From Sordaria brevicollis (Eukaryota > Ascomycota > Sordariomycetes > Sordariales > Sordariaceae): a DNA stretch of 64,000 nucleotides. Location of the stretch: contig JAUTDP010000003.1 in NCBI GenBank assembly GCA_033439795.1, forward strand, positions 2,418,001-2,482,000, read 5' to 3'. How positions within the stretch are numbered: position 1 is the stretch's first letter; the number at the start of each line of letters is the position of its first letter. A program made the position numbers and the translations under genes. A model generated the notes under the pieces. It was not told the origin of the DNA, made no database searches, and saw nothing but the letters and a program-made list of their open reading frames with translations. Of this stretch, positions 36,201-50,200 are shown piece by piece.

Positions 36201-36670
36201 AAATCCTAATTAGGATAATAGAGGTTAAAATTTCCAATAATTATAATTTAATATTTTACTAAGGGTTTTTCTTCGAAGAATTCGAGGAGGGGAAACCCCT
36301 ATTCGTATTTTAATATTTTATACGTTTTAATAAGGGAATAAATTAAATAAACGGTTAATAATTCCTTTAAATTTTTAAACGTTATAAAAGCCTAATTATT
36401 TTTAATACGGAAATTTAAATTTTTAAAATTCTATTTCTTATTTACGTAAATAACCGCCTTTTCCTTTTTTTAAATAATTTACCCTAATATATTTACCGCT
36501 TTATAAATAATAAATATCCTCGTTTAAATTCCTACCCGGCTTTTAAATTATTATAATATTATAAATCTCCTCTTATTCGAATAGTAATTTCTTTCTTTCG
36601 TATAATTTCCTTATATTTTAATAGAATATTTTTAATTAAATTATTAATTATTTTATAAAGGAATATTTTC
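33300..36670 (-). pseudogene. LINE-X ORF2 (copy E), RT active site retained
   Basis: Endonuclease and RT remnant. On the minus strand the RT catalytic box reads FADDIN (complement of 34587-34598), the only copy here with both aspartates. The endonuclease GDFN has become GNFN (about 36225-36240). Stops are still frequent, so it cannot encode a working enzyme. A 67-codon plus-strand open stretch at 33730-33933 is antisense to it and is not a gene. Confidence 0.8.
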
Positions 36671-36679
36671 TAACCCTAC

Positions 36680-38370
36680 GGGTAGAATAAGAGCGGGAGT
36701 TTTTTCCTTATAAATAGCCGGTTTAATAATAATAATTAAATTAGTACTACTCTGAGTATTTAAGCTTTAAAAATTCGTAAATACGTTTATCGGGCCTTTA
36801 ATTATTAATTTCGGTTTAATAAAAGGTTTATTAATCCGTTTACGAATACGGCTTTTATTTCCGCTTTTAAATTCCCTTTTACGAATAATAATAATACGGG
36901 CGGTAAAGAGGGTATTAAGGAAATTAATATCCTTATTATCTTTTATTATTATTAATTTTAATATAGTATTTTTTTTAAAGTCCTTCTAATATATAAAAGA
37001 ACGTAGCCTTTCGGCATATTTTATAATAATTTTCGTAATAATTTTTTTAAAAATAGGGTATACCTTCTTTTTAAAAATATAATATTTATATTTTCTATAT
37101 AGAGTATAGAAAATTAGCGATTTATCTTCGTTAAATAAGTAATTTATTTTTTGAAAGTAATCCCTATTATATTTATCCTTATTATAGCGTTTATAAACGT
37201 TAATATTACAATAGAACTTCTTTAAATATTTTACGCCCTAATAAATAAAATATTATTAAATATTAATCGAAGAGGTGAACGGTTTGTAAATATATACGCT
37301 ACTTTCCTAAAGGAGGAATTTTTTATAAAGAACTTCGGTTGCCTTTATAATTATAACTTCTATTATAAAAAATCCTTTATTTTTACTAATTCTCTTTTTC
37401 TATAAACGTATTCTAATAATAAAAACGGTCGGGTTCGTTTATTATATTTTATAAATAATATCTTCTATTTTTATATATTCGGTAATATTCGCTTAAAGGA
37501 ACCCCTTAATAATTAATATAATAATATTTAAAAATACGAACGTTTTTTCGCCAAAGACTTTTTTAGCCTAAATTTAATATTATTAATATTATTTATATAT
37601 AACGTTATTGAATATAATTTTATAATTTCCAATTATAAATAGTTTTATAATAGTTCGTATAATACTAAAGGTACTAATCTTTAAATCGCGAAATATTTTT
37701 TCGATTTAAATTTTAATTTCTTCGTTTATCCGCTTCGAATATTAAATATCGATTATAATATTTTAAATAAAGAAGGTATAATCGTAATTAATAAGGAATA
37801 TTTTCGGGGGGGGGGGGGGGGGTAATAATTATAATATATTAAAAAATAAATCCAATTTTAAAAAAAACGTCCTTTATAATTCCGGCCTATATTTTCGGCG
37901 CTTTTTTAGCGTTTTTTTACAATTTTTATAAAATCGTCTTCTTTAAATCGTTAAAATCCTTTTTAATAATAATTTAATTATTATTAATTTTATTAATTTC
38001 GGGGCGTATTACTTTACTTTTTTTCGCGAGGATTTTCGTATATTCGTTAAATAATTTACGAATTTAATTATAATTTTCGAACGAAACGGTATTATAATTT
38101 AAAAATTTATTCGCTTTAACGATAAATTTTTTTATAATTTCGTCGTCCTCTTATATTTTTTCCGAAATTTTTACGGCGTACGTTGTATTAGGGTTATTAT
38201 ATATTAAGAGTCTTATAAACGGGTTATAAACGCTATTTTCGAATTTATAATTATTGCTATTAATTACTATTGGTAGTAATAATATATTATCGTTATTATA
38301 ATCGTTGCGGGATATTGTAAAGGATGTAAAAGACCCTTTTAAGTCGATTCCCGTTGTCGGTTTTCGTTTT
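36680..38370 (-). pseudogene. LINE-X ORF1 (copy E)
   Basis: The N-terminal DLGG-like segment at about 38330-38350 is followed by the KFENSVYNPF-like segment at 38215-38250. A 17-base G run (37806-37822) marks the expanded poly(C) tract in the sense strand. The zinc region lies near 37050-37230 with Cys/His mostly changed to Tyr. Confidence 0.62.
37806..37822 (-). repeat. Poly(C) tract of ORF1, 17 bases (copy E)
   Basis: Seventeen G on the plus strand, that is 17 C in the element's sense. It is homologous to the 22-base tract at 16138 and the 14-base tract at 46358-46371. Confidence 0.9.
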
Positions 38371-38431
38371 GGAGCGCTCCTCGACCAAAAATCGGCGTTT
38401 CCGGTTCCAAAGCAGTTTTAACTATTAATAT

Positions 38432-38445
38432 TTAAAAGAAGAATA
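38432..38445 (+). repeat. Target-site duplication of LINE E, right copy
   Basis: Exact match to 31437-31450. LINE B resumes after it (gcgaacggaattcgc). Confidence 0.85.
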
Positions 38446-39981
38446 GCGAACGGAATTCGCTTATTATTTTTAATTAATTTTCTTTCTTTTCTTTTATATT
38501 TCATTTATTTCGTATTAAAATATTAAAAAGGAGAGTAATTTTCTTAATATTAGCCGGAAACGATATATAATAGCTTAATTAATTAATTATATTAATTTTT
38601 ACAAATCATTAATTTTTTAAATAATTTAATTTATTCGGTTAATATATTATTTTAGCGGTCGAATTTGCGAAAATACTTTTAAAGAGTATTAAATATAATA
38701 CGGCGCTAACCGTTTTAATTATTTTTAAAAAGGAGGCGAATAAAATTAATCGGTATATTAAAATTTATTAAAAAATTATTTTAAATCGGGATAAGGAGGC
38801 ATTTATTATTATAATTTATAAGGAATCTATTATTATAATTAATAAAAATATTATTATTACTATTAATAGGAAAATTATTATTATTATTAATAAGGAAATT
38901 ATTATTATAAAACGGGATATTATTATTAATATATAATATTTTATAATAACCTTTCCGTATATAATCGATTACCAATTAATTTCCAATTTTCGGTAATTAG
39001 GAAAAAGGGCCGGTGAAATTATTATATTAAAAACGGGGATAAATAATATTATAAAAAGAATTAGCGGCGTTTATAAAAAAATAAAAATCGGTACGAAATT
39101 AATTATTATATAAATTACGTTTAATAATTTTATTTTATAAAGTATTATAAGAATTATAATAATTATACAATATATCGATTATATATTTTCTAATTAAAAA
39201 GGAATATTAAATAAATTAACTAAAATAAATTACGAAAATTAATAAGAATTCGTTAATAATGGAAAAAAAAACGGCTTGCCGGGCGGTTTTAAAAAAATAT
39301 AAATAATATTAATTAGATCTTTAAAATACTTTTAAGCGGTCGGAAGTTTATAATAATTGAAAATAAAGTCTATTAATATTAAAAAATACCTAAAATAAAG
39401 GGGAATATAAACGATATTATAAAATTATTAATATAAAAGTATAATAGAAAGAAAAAGGAGGATTTATATATTAATAAGAATTTTAAAAAAATTATTATAT
39501 TTAAATTTTTCGGCGGTTATAATAATTTTAGGAAGGATAAGGGGAATATTAAATTCGGCGGGCGTACTTTTACTAAAAGAAAAGAACGATTTTTCATCCT
39601 CTATTATTTTTATAATAAAAAAGTTTTTATAATATTTATTATAAATAAGGGTCGATATAGTAGAAAATTTATATCGTTATTATTAAAGGACAAAAAAGTT
39701 TAAAAAATTATAGGAGGAGGAGGTTTTTATATTTAGGAAAAAAGGCTTTTACGTTAATAAAATTTAGGGTAAAATTATAATCGTAATAAAGTAGAAGAAT
39801 TTAATAAAGGGGAATAAATATAATAGGGGTTTAATAATAAATAGGGATAAACGTTGGGAGGGATAAAGGAAGTAAATAAAAGCGGGGAGGTTACTAAACG
39901 GAGAAGAAGGAAGGGACGGAGCGATCTAATATTTTAATACGGGAGGGAATAGAAATAATAAGACGGATATTAATTATAATA
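38446..39981 (+). pseudogene. LINE B: spacer and third ORF
   Basis: Aligns with 20745-22370 of copy C. The third ORF is visible from about 38700, with a Lys/Ile/Asn-rich frame and later KKGRLYIN.EF and GRTFTKRKERFFI-like stretches. The minisatellite is expanded (38820-38915, separate entry). A 64-codon minus-strand open stretch at 38781-38975 is antisense to the repeat and is not a gene. The segment ends where LINE G is inserted. Confidence 0.5.
38820..38915 (+). repeat. 24-bp minisatellite in the third ORF (copy B)
   Basis: About four units of roughly 24 bases, each a TTA-rich run followed by aataaaaa, aatagga or aataagga. Copy C has two to three units (about 21155-21210), with related arrays near 23520-23600 (D), 32760-32830 (E) and 41310-41400 (F). 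In the coding frame of C each unit gives eight residues of a Lys, Gln, Ile/Thr pattern. Confidence 0.65.
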
Positions 39982-39995
39982 ACGATAGGTATATA
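39982..39995 (+). repeat. Target-site duplication of LINE G, left copy
   Basis: acgataggtatata, identical at 52396-52409, within the 3' UTR of LINE B about 170 bp from its end. Confidence 0.85.
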
Positions 39996-40309
39996 AAGTA
40001 AGTAAGAATTTTATTCCCTAGTTAAATTTATAGCGCTAATATAGTATGGGGTCTATTTCCGATTCTAGGTAGGATGAAACCGTAGGCGTTAAACACCCCG
40101 GATAAAAACCCCGGCTATATTTCCCGGCGCGGACTTATCCGCGCCGCTTGTTCGGCGTTCTACGATTACGGTATATACTTACCGCTAACGCGATTAATAT
40201 CCGTCTTATCCCTTCTATTTACTATTACGTTAAAATATTAAACCGCTTTACTTTCTTAATCTATTGTCCCGTCCTTTATTTATTATTACCTTCCGCCTTT
40301 TATTCCCCC

Positions 40310-41560
40310 GTTTATTTATTTTTCTAACCGTTATTAAACTTTTTAATTATTAAATTTTCTTTTATTTTTTTCATTTTCTTCTTCCTTTTATTATAATTAC
40401 GTTTCTATTACGGTTTATATTAATATAAGGATTTCCTTTCCTTAAATATAAAAACCCTTTATTCTTTAAACTTTTTTAAGCTTTTTTTTCCTTTAATAAT
40501 AATAATTGATTTGAAATAGTTATTCCCTATTAAAAATATATTAAGGCGTTTTGTAAAATAATAGAAATTTTTGATAAAAAGAAAGGTAAAAATTCGTTTC
40601 CCCTTCGCTTTCCTTTATTAACCCCTATATTTAATACGGTTAATACCGATATTAAAATTAATTTCGAATATATTATTAAATTCTTTATTAATAATAAATT
40701 CTTTTATATATTAGAGAAAGGGTAAATTTTCCCTCCGTTATATTCTATTTTTATATTAATTTCTCCGAAATTATATTTATATTCTTTTATATTTCGCTTA
40801 TACCTTTTAATTAATTAAAGCCTTTTTCGCCTTTTTAATTGTTTTAAATTATAATATTTATATAAAGGCCGTTATTAAATCGATTTATTATATTTTTAAT
40901 TACCCGAATAAATTATTATCCTTTATATTATTAACGTTTTTTATTCTAATTTATTTTTAAATAAATTTAATTAAGTTATTTAATATATTTTAGCGGTTTT
41001 ACGTTATATAGTCGATATATTTCGTAGTTTCTACGATCTTTATAATACCTTTTAAGAGAAGGTCGTTATTAAAGACCCGGTTAATAGCGAATTCTATAAT
41101 TATTTTATCCGCCTCTATATCGTCGCTAAGGAGTTTATTAGTACGATTCGCTTTCGATTTATTAACGATAATTTTATTAATATTTTTAAATAATTTATTC
41201 GTTATAGAAAATAATCGGTTAACGATTACTTTTAAAAAGGTTATTGCGAATTTTTCCCTTTTAATAAAAATAGTTTAATTAGTAATTATATTCTTTTAGG
41301 TAGTATTTCCTATAATAGTAATAATAATTTATTTTCTAATAGTAGCGGTAATTTATTTTATAGCGGTAATAATAAAATTCTTTAGAGTAATAATAGTATT
41401 TGTATATTTTTTTATAATAATTCCCCGATAGAGATTAATTCGCCGGCTATTCGTTTTACTAGTTCTATTCTTATTAATAATAATTAGTTCGCTTAACGTT
41501 AATTCGTAATTAATATTATATATTAATATATTTATTAATTTAATGAATAGAATTATTTAT
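40310..41560 (-). pseudogene. LINE-X third ORF (copy F/G hybrid)
   Basis: Collinear with 22520-23780 of copy D. The minisatellite part lies at about 41310-41400. The hybrid junction between G and F should lie within or left of this ORF but cannot be placed by eye. Family unknown. Confidence 0.48.
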
Positions 41561-41839
41561 TCGCCGATAATAATAAAATATTAAAGGTTTTAATTAATTA
41601 TAAGAAGAAATAATAATTAAATAAATCGTTATTTTCGCAGCCCGATAAATTCTTAATTAAATAGAAATCCTCCTTCCGTTTTCGTTTTAATATATTAATA
41701 AATAAAAGTAAAAGAAAAGGAAGAAAAGAAAATTAAGAATAGCGAACGAATTTATTTCGCCGTTCCTCTTTTAATTCGATTATTAGGCGGTATTTATTTA
41801 ATTATTTTAATTGGAATATTTATAATAGGATTTTTTCGG

Positions 41840-44800
41840 CTTTAATTTTATCGTTTAAGTGAATTTAGAATTATTTTTACGTTTGTAGTTAATTAATTAT
41901 TGCGAATTATATATTTATTATTTGGAAATATTCGAATATAATATAATAGAACGTTTTTCGTTTTAATTTATACGAATAAATAGGGGTATTAATATTAGGG
42001 ATTTTTTTTTAGAAAAGGAAAGCCCTAAGGCCGATTATTTCTATTTTTATTTAGATGAAGAGGGAATTTTTTATTTTTATTAATAAATAATAATTTTTAT
42101 TATTTTCCGTAGGTTAGATTTTCTTTTACTTTTTCTTTTTTTAATTAATTATATACCGTTTTATTATAGTATTATTAAATTTCGGATTGAAGTTAATAAT
42201 TGTAAATTTGTATTACCGATTTAATTTGGCTACTGTTATTGCTAATTAATGGTTATAGCGCGATATTTATTTTCTTTTTGTAGCGTTTTCTAATTATATT
42301 TTTCGATTGAAGGTTAAAGGTTTTGGTAATTATAATAATTAAGCGGGTACGTCCGTTACTAGGGGTAGTTTTATTATAATCGTTATAAGGTTTTCCGTTA
42401 GTATTTATTTTTCCGTTTATTTAATTTTGGCGGTATTATTTTCCGGTCCATTAATAAGTAGTCGATTTTTTATTCGTTTTATTTAAATATAATTAATTAT
42501 TTAGGTTATTATTTTATAGACGAATTTAGTTTAATCCGTTCGGGCGAATTTCTCTTCGAAAACTTTTATCCGTTTATTAAAATAAAAGTCGAATAATAAG
42601 TAAAAAATTTCTATTTTAAGGTTCTATACCGGCGTAGTTTTATACGCCCCGGCGACGATTTTTAAATATTTAATTTGGTATTTAATTAATTTAATTATTA
42701 TTTTTCGAGGTTTATTATATATTTTTATTAATTAATAGAAAATTAAAGTTTTATATATAATTATATTTCGAATATATTTGGTATAAATTTCCTTTATACG
42801 AACGAAGGAATAATTTTAAATTTTTATAGTTAATTAGGTTAATATATTCATTTAAATTTTTATTTTCTTTTTAATAATTTTTACGTAGGTTCGATAATTA
42901 AATTTACGGTTTAATTAAACGCTTAGGAATTTTATCGATTTTATCGGTCGAAGTATAATATTCCCGAATTGGAGAATTTCTATTTTTAATGCTTTCGTCC
43001 GCGTAAAATATATTAATTCCGTTTTATTCGCTTCGAATTTTATATTTTTTTCCTTTATTTATTCGGAATAAATTTCTTATATTATTTAAAGTATTTTATA
43101 ATTTTTTTCGGTAATTTTCGCTACGGTAATAATATTAATATTATTAGTAAAGCCGATTATAATTGTATTTTTAATTGTAATTAATTTACGGTATAATAAA
43201 GTAATAAAGAGGATAAAAAAAATTAGGGAGAAGGGGGAGCTTTAAAATATTTTAGTTTTTATAGCGTAGGGAGTAAATATTTCGTTATTAAAAAAAAAGG
43301 AATTTTTTTATCCGTTAACGAAATTCGTTATTTATTCGAAAATTTATTATAGGAATTATATTTTTTATAGGGTATATAATAATTATTTATAATTAATTTT
43401 ATTAAATACGTTTTTAAAATTAAAGAGTATTAATAATATAACGGTTTCGAGTTTTTAAATTGTATATATAATATTTATAACGATATAGATAGTAAATTGG
43501 TCGAACGGTTTGTCCGATTATTTATTTAGCCCTTTAATAGGAGGTTGAACTTTTTTACAATTTAAATAAATTTTTTAGTAATAAGCGTTTCGAAGATTTT
43601 TTTAACGTTATTTAATAATAAAATTGGCTTTTATACGCCGGTTAATTTTTATTATATAGCGGGTTTTCTTAATTTTTTAAGAACGATTATTTTTACGTTT
43701 TTAAACCGCTATAAGAAGTATTTAAGACAAAAGTTCGCGGTTGCGAAAATGGTTATAATTTTCCGAAATAGTTTTTTATAAATCTTTAAAAATTTATTCG
43801 AATATTAATCGATATTTAGTATTTTATTTAGAATTATCCGAAATAAGATTTTTTAAACGTCCTTTTTACTAATTAATTCGTTAATAAGTAATAAATTATT
43901 AATATTTAGAGGAAGGGTTTAATTAGGTAGATAATTTATAAGGACGTTTATTTTCGGGAAGAAACGTTCGGCGAAAATATTCGCTTTATTATTATAATTT
44001 TCGATTTTTTTTATTCCTTCGTATTATTTAAAAATTAGGAATTTAGACGGGTTTATTAGTAAATAATTTCGGATATAAGTTTATTTTTCGAAGGTTTAAA
44101 ATTTATTTAAATTTTTCGACGCCTTTTCGACGTTTTTTTACTATATTATTTATTAAATTTTCGTATTAATCCTTCTTTTCTTTATCGATACTTCTATAAA
44201 TTTTATTTAATTCGAAAATATTCTTTCTTTATACTATTTTTATTATTTCCGTTTTGTATTTTTCGTTACTATTTTATATTTTAACGTTTATAATTTCGTT
44301 CTTTTCTTTCGATTTTTTTTCCGGTACGGGATAAATTCTTCTACTATATTTATAAATTCTTTATCGAATTTATCGAATATAAATTTTAATTCCTCTTTTA
44401 TATTAATTTTTGCCGGGATTGAAATCCGTTATAACGTTACTTTTTATATTTTTTCCGTATTTATTAAATTCTAATTATAATTTTCTTTTATTTCCGCTTT
44501 TTTAATTTTTCTTTTAATATAAATTTATATTTTTTAAAAATAATAGTCCAAATTAATTTATTCGTACCGTTATACTCTTTAATATTCAATTTCGATTTTT
44601 AATATTATTTATACGTAATTAATTATTTTATTTTTTTCTTCCCGTATTATATTATTTATACGGATTAATTCCCTTTTAGGGGTAATAAATTATATATACT
44701 ACTATTATACCTATATAAAGAATTTTTCGGCTCTTAGGTTAATTTTATTCTTTAAATCCTAATTAGGATAATAGAAATTAAAGTTTCCGACGGTTATAAT

Positions 44801-45210
44801 TTAATACTTTATTAGAGGTTTTTCTTTAAAGAATTTAAAGAGGGGAGATTTTTATTTATATTTTAATATTTTATACGTTTTAATAAGGGAATAAATTGAA
44901 TAAATAATTAATAATTTTTTTAAATTTTTAAACGTTACAGAAGCTTAATCTTTTCCGACGTAGAAATTTAGGTCTTTAAAATTTTATTTCTTATTTACGT
45001 AAATAACCGCCTTCTTTTTTTTTAAATAATTTACCCTAATATATTTACCGCCTTATAAATAATAAATATTTTCGTTTAAATTCCTACCCGGCTTTTAAAT
45101 TACTATAATATTATAAATTTCTTTTTATTCGAATAATAGTTTCTTTTTTTCGTACAATTTCCTTATATTCTAATAGAATATTTTTAATCGGACTATTAAT
45201 TATTTTATAA
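41840..45210 (-). pseudogene. LINE-X ORF2 (copy F)
   Basis: Endonuclease and RT remnant; the catalytic box reads GFTNN on the minus strand (about 43139-43157), so both aspartates are lost. The C-terminal end is at about 41850. Dense stops. Confidence 0.76.
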
Positions 45211-45219
45211 GGGAGTATT

Positions 45220-46915
45220 TTTTAACCCCGCGGGCGGAATAGGAATAGGAATTTTTTCTTTTTAAGTAACCGATTTAGCGGCGGCAATTAAATCAGCGCC
45301 ATTCCGAATACCCGAGCTTTAAAAATTTATAAATATATTTATTAGACCTTTAGTTATTAATTTCGGTTTAATAAAGGGTTTATTAATCTATTTACGGGTA
45401 TAGCCTTTATTTCCGCTTTTAAACTCCTTTTTACGAATAATAATAATATAAGCGGTAAAAGGGGCGTTAAGGAAATTAATATTCTTATCGTCCTTTACCG
45501 CCGCTAACTTTAATATAATACTTTTTTTAAAGTCTTTCTAATATATAAAAAAATATAACTTTTCAACGTATTTTATAATAATTTTCGTAATAGTTTTTTT
45601 AAAAATAAGGTATACTTTTTTTTCGAAGGCGTAATATCCGTATTTTTTATACAAAATATAGAAGATTAACGATTTATTTTCCTTAAATAGGCAATTCGCT
45701 TCTTTAAAGCGGTTTTTATTATATTTATTTTTATTATAGTATTTATAAACGTTAACGTTATAATAAAATTTCTTTAAATATTTTACGCCCTAATAAATAA
45801 AATATTATTAAATATTAATTAAGGAGGTAAATAATTTGTAAATATATACGCTACCTTTTTAAAGGAGGAATCCTTTACGGAGAATTTCAATTACTTTTAT
45901 AATTATAATTTTTATTATAAGGAATCCTTTATTTTCGTTAATTCTCTTTTTCTACGGGTATATTTTAATAATAAAAACGGTTAGGTTCGCCTATTATATT
46001 TTATAAATAATATTTTTTATTTTTATATATTCGGTAATATTTATTTAAAGGAACCCCTTAACGATTAATATAATAATATTTAAAAATATAAACGCTTTTT
46101 CGCTAAAGATTTTTTTAGCCTAAATTTAATATTATTAATATTATTTACGTATAATATTATTAAATATAATCCTATAATTTCCAATTATAAATAATTTCGT
46201 AATAATTTATACGATATTAAAGGTACCGGTCCTTAGGTCGCGAAGTATCTTCTTAATTTAAATTTTAATTTCTTTATTCATTTATTTTGAATATTAAATA
46301 TCGATTATAATACTTCGAATAAAAAAAGTACGGTTATAATTAACGGGGAATATTTTCGGGGGGGGGGGGGGTAATAATTATAATATATTAGAAGATAGAT
46401 TTAATTTTAGGAAGAATATTCTTTATAATTCCGGCTTATATTTTCGGCGCTTCTTTAGCGTTTTTTTATAATTCTTATAAAATTATTTTCTTTAAATTAT
46501 TAAAATCCTTTTTAATAATAATTTAATCGTTATTAATTTTATTAATTTCGGGGCGTATTATTTTACTTTTCTTTGCAAGGATTTTTATATATTCGTTAAA
46601 TAATTTACGAATTTAATTACGGTTTTCGAACGAGACGGTATCGTAATCCGAAAATTTATTCACTTTAGTAATAAATTTCTTTATAATTTTATTATCCTTT
46701 TACGTTTTTTCCGAAATCTTCGCAACGTACGTTACATTAGGGTTATTATATATTAAAAATCCTATGAACGGATTGTAAACGCTATTTTCGAATTTATAAT
46801 TGCCGCTATTAATTATTATCGGTAATAACGATATATTATTATCGTTATAATCGTCGCGGGATATTATAAAGGACGTAAAAGACCCTTTTAAATCGATTCC
46901 TATTATTAGTTTTCG
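45220..46915 (-). pseudogene. LINE-X ORF1 (copy F)
   Basis: The N-terminal DLGG-like segment is at about 46880-46905, with the KFENSVYN segment at about 46770-46795. A 14-base G run (46358-46371) marks the poly(C) tract. The zinc region is near 45600-45760. No start codon remains. Confidence 0.6.
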
Positions 46916-47264
46916 TTTTAGAGCGTTCCTCGACTAGAAATCGGCGTTTCCGGTTCTAAAGCAGTTTTGTTAATAATATAAAGGATCATAATTTTAAAAG
47001 TTTTAATTAATTATAAAAAGAAGTAATAATTAAATAGGTTATTACTTTCGCGGTTTAATAAATTTTTAATTAAATGGAAATCCTCTTCCTATTTTCGTTT
47101 TAGCGTATTAGTAAATGAAAGTGAAAAAAAAGGAAGAAAAGAAAATTAAAAATAGCGAACGAATTTATTTCGCTACTCTTCTTTTAATTCGATTATTAAG
47201 CGGTATTTATTTAATCGTTTTAATTAAAATACTTATAATAAAATTCTTTCGGCTTTAATTTTAT

Positions 47265-50200
47265 TATTTAAATGAATTTAGAATTATTTTTACGTTTACG
47301 GTTAATCGGTTATTACGAATTATATATTTATTATCCGGAAATATTCGAATATAATATAGTAATACATTTTTCGTTTTAATCCGTACAAATAAATAGGGGT
47401 ATTAATCTTAAGGATTCTCTTTTAAAAAAAGAAGGTTTTAAGGCCGATTATTTCCGTTTTCGTTTAAATAAGGAGGGAGTTCTTTATTTTCGTTAATAAA
47501 TAATAATCTTTATTATCCTTTAAAGGTTGGGTTTTTTTCTACTTTTTTTTTTAACCGATTAAATACCGTTTTATTATAATATTATTAAATTTCGGGTCGA
47601 AGTTAATAATTATAAATTTATACCGCCGATTTAATTTAATTATCGTTACCGTTAATTAATAATTATAATACGATATTTACTTTTTCTTTATAGTATTTTT
47701 TAATTATATTTTTTAATCGAGGGTTAAAAGTTTTGGTAATTATAATAATTGAATAGGTATACCCGTTATTAGGGGCAGTCCCGCTATAATCGGTATAAAA
47801 TTTTTCGTCGGTATTTATTCTTCTATTTATTTAATTTTAATAGTATTATTTTCTAATTTATTAATAAGTAGTCGATTTCTTATTCGTTTTATTTAAATAT
47901 AATTAATTATTTAAATTATTATCCTTCGGACGAATTTAATTTAATTTATATAGGCGAATCTTTTTTTAAAAGCTTTTACCCGTTTATTAAAGTAGAGGTC
48001 GAGTAGTAGGCAAAAAGTTTCCGTTTTAAGGTTCTATATTAGTATAATTTTATACGCCTTAATAGCGATTTTTAAATATTTAATTTAGTATTTAATTAAT
48101 CTGATTATTATTTTTCGGGGTTTATTATATATTTTTATTGATTAATAGAAAATTGAAGTTTTATATATAATTATATTTCGAATATATTTAGTATAAATTT
48201 CTTTCGTACGAACGAAGGAATAACCCTAAATTTTTATAATTAATTGGGTTAATATATTTATTTAAATCTTTTTTTTTTTTTAATAATTTTTATATAGGTT
48301 CGATAATTAAGTTTATAATTTAATTAAATATTTAGGAATTTTATCGATTTTATTGGTCGAAGTATAATATTTTCGAATTAGAGAGTTTCTATTTTTAATA
48401 CTTTCATTTATATAAAATATATTAATTCCGTTTTATTCGTTTTGAATTTTATATTTTTTTCCCCTATTTATTCGGAGTAAATTTCTTATATTATTTAAAA
48501 TATTTTATAATTCTTTTTAGTAATTTTTATTACAGCGACGATATTAATATTATTAGCGAAATTAATTGTAATTATATTTTTAATTATAATTAATTTACAA
48601 TATAATAGGGTAATGAAAAAGATAAAAAGAATTGGGGAAAGGGGGGAATTTTAAAGTATTTTGGCTTTAATAATATAGGGAATAGATATTTCATTTTCGA
48701 AGAAAAGGGAACCTCTTTATCCGTTAACGAAATTTACTATTTATTCGAAAACTTATCGTAGGAATTATATTTCCTATAAAATATATAATAATTATTTATA
48801 ATTAACTTTATCGAATACGCTTTTAAAATTAAAGAGTATTAATAATATAATAATTTTAAATTTCTAAATTATATATATAATATTTATAATAATACGGAGA
48901 ATAAATTTAATCGAATAATTTGCCCAATTATTTATTTAACCCTTTAATAAAAAGTTAAATTCTTTTATAATTTAAGTAAATCTTTTAATAACGAACGTTT
49001 CGAAAATCTTTTTAACGTTATTTAATAATAAAATTAGCCTTTATACGCCGGTTAATTTTTATTATATAGCGGTTTTTTTTTACTTTTTAAGAACGATTAT
49101 TTTTGCGTTTTTAAATTATTATAAGAAATATTTAAAATAAAAATTCGTAATTGCGAAAACGGTTATAGCCTTTCGGAATAATTCTTTATAAATTTTTAAA
49201 AATTTATTCGAATATTAATCGATACCCGGTATTTTATTCGGAATTATTTAAAATAAAATACTTTAAATATCTTTTTCGGTAATTAATTTATTAATGAGTA
49301 ATAAATTATTAATATTTAGGGGAAGGGTTTTATTAAATAAATAATTTATAAGAATATTTATTTTCGGGAAGAAACGTTCGGCGAGAATATTCGCTTTATT
49401 ATTATAATCTTCGATTTTTTTTACTCCTTCGTATTATTTAAAAATTAGGAATTTAAATAGGTCTATTAATAAATAATTTTAAATATAAACTTATTTTTCG
49501 AAGGTTTAAAATTTATTTAAATTCTTCGATACCTTTTCAACGCTTTTTTACTATATTATTTATTAAATTTTTATTTTAATTTTTCTTTTCTTTATCGATA
49601 CTTCTACGAATTTTATTTAATTCGAAGATATCCTTTCCTTATATTATTTTTACTATTTTTACTTTATATTTTTCGTTATTATTTTATATTTCAACGTTTA
49701 TTATTTTATTCTTTTCCTTCGATTTTTTTTCCGGTATAAGACGAATTCCTTTATTATATTTATAAATTTTTTATCGAATTTATTGAATATAAATTCCAAT
49801 TCCTCTTTTATATTAATCTTCATTAAGACCGAAATCCGTTATAACGCTGCTTTTTATACTTTTTTTATATTTATTAAATTCTAATTATAATTTTTTTCTA
49901 TTTCCGTTTTTTTAATTCTTTTTCTAATATAAACCCAAATTTCCTAAGGATAATAAACCGAGCCGGTTTATTCGTACCGTTACGCCCTTTAATATTCGGT
50001 TTCGATTTTTAATATTATTTATATATAATCGATTATTCTATTTTTCTTTTCCCGTATTATATTATTTATATAAATTAATTTTTTTTAAGGGTAATAAGCC
50101 GTATATATTACTATTATATTTATATAAAGAGTTTTTCGGCTTTCGGATTAATTTTATCTTTTAAATCCTAATTGGAATAATGAAGGTTAAAATCCCCGAC

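Larger units (their letters stand above)
31451..38431 (-). mobile_element. LINE-X copy E, full length
   Basis: A 6,981-bp minus-strand LINE with exact 14-bp target copies, nested in LINE B. About 11 extra bases (actattaatat) lie between the conserved 5' block and the right target copy. This is typical untemplated or variable 5' filler of LINE insertions. It keeps several catalytic residues lost in other copies, including FADD. Confidence 0.9.
39996..46968 (-). mobile_element. LINE-X copy F (3' end probably hybrid with G)
   Basis: A full-length 6.97-kb minus-strand copy. The 3' hairpin is perfect (40126-40133 pairs with 40138-40145). Its 5' end at about 46968 joins G with no recognisable duplication on the left side, as expected if that side was lost by recombination. 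Confidence 0.85.

Noticed and set aside
38781..38975. Asn-rich 64-codon minus-strand frame
   Set aside because: Antisense reading of the TTA-rich minisatellite in the third ORF of LINE B.
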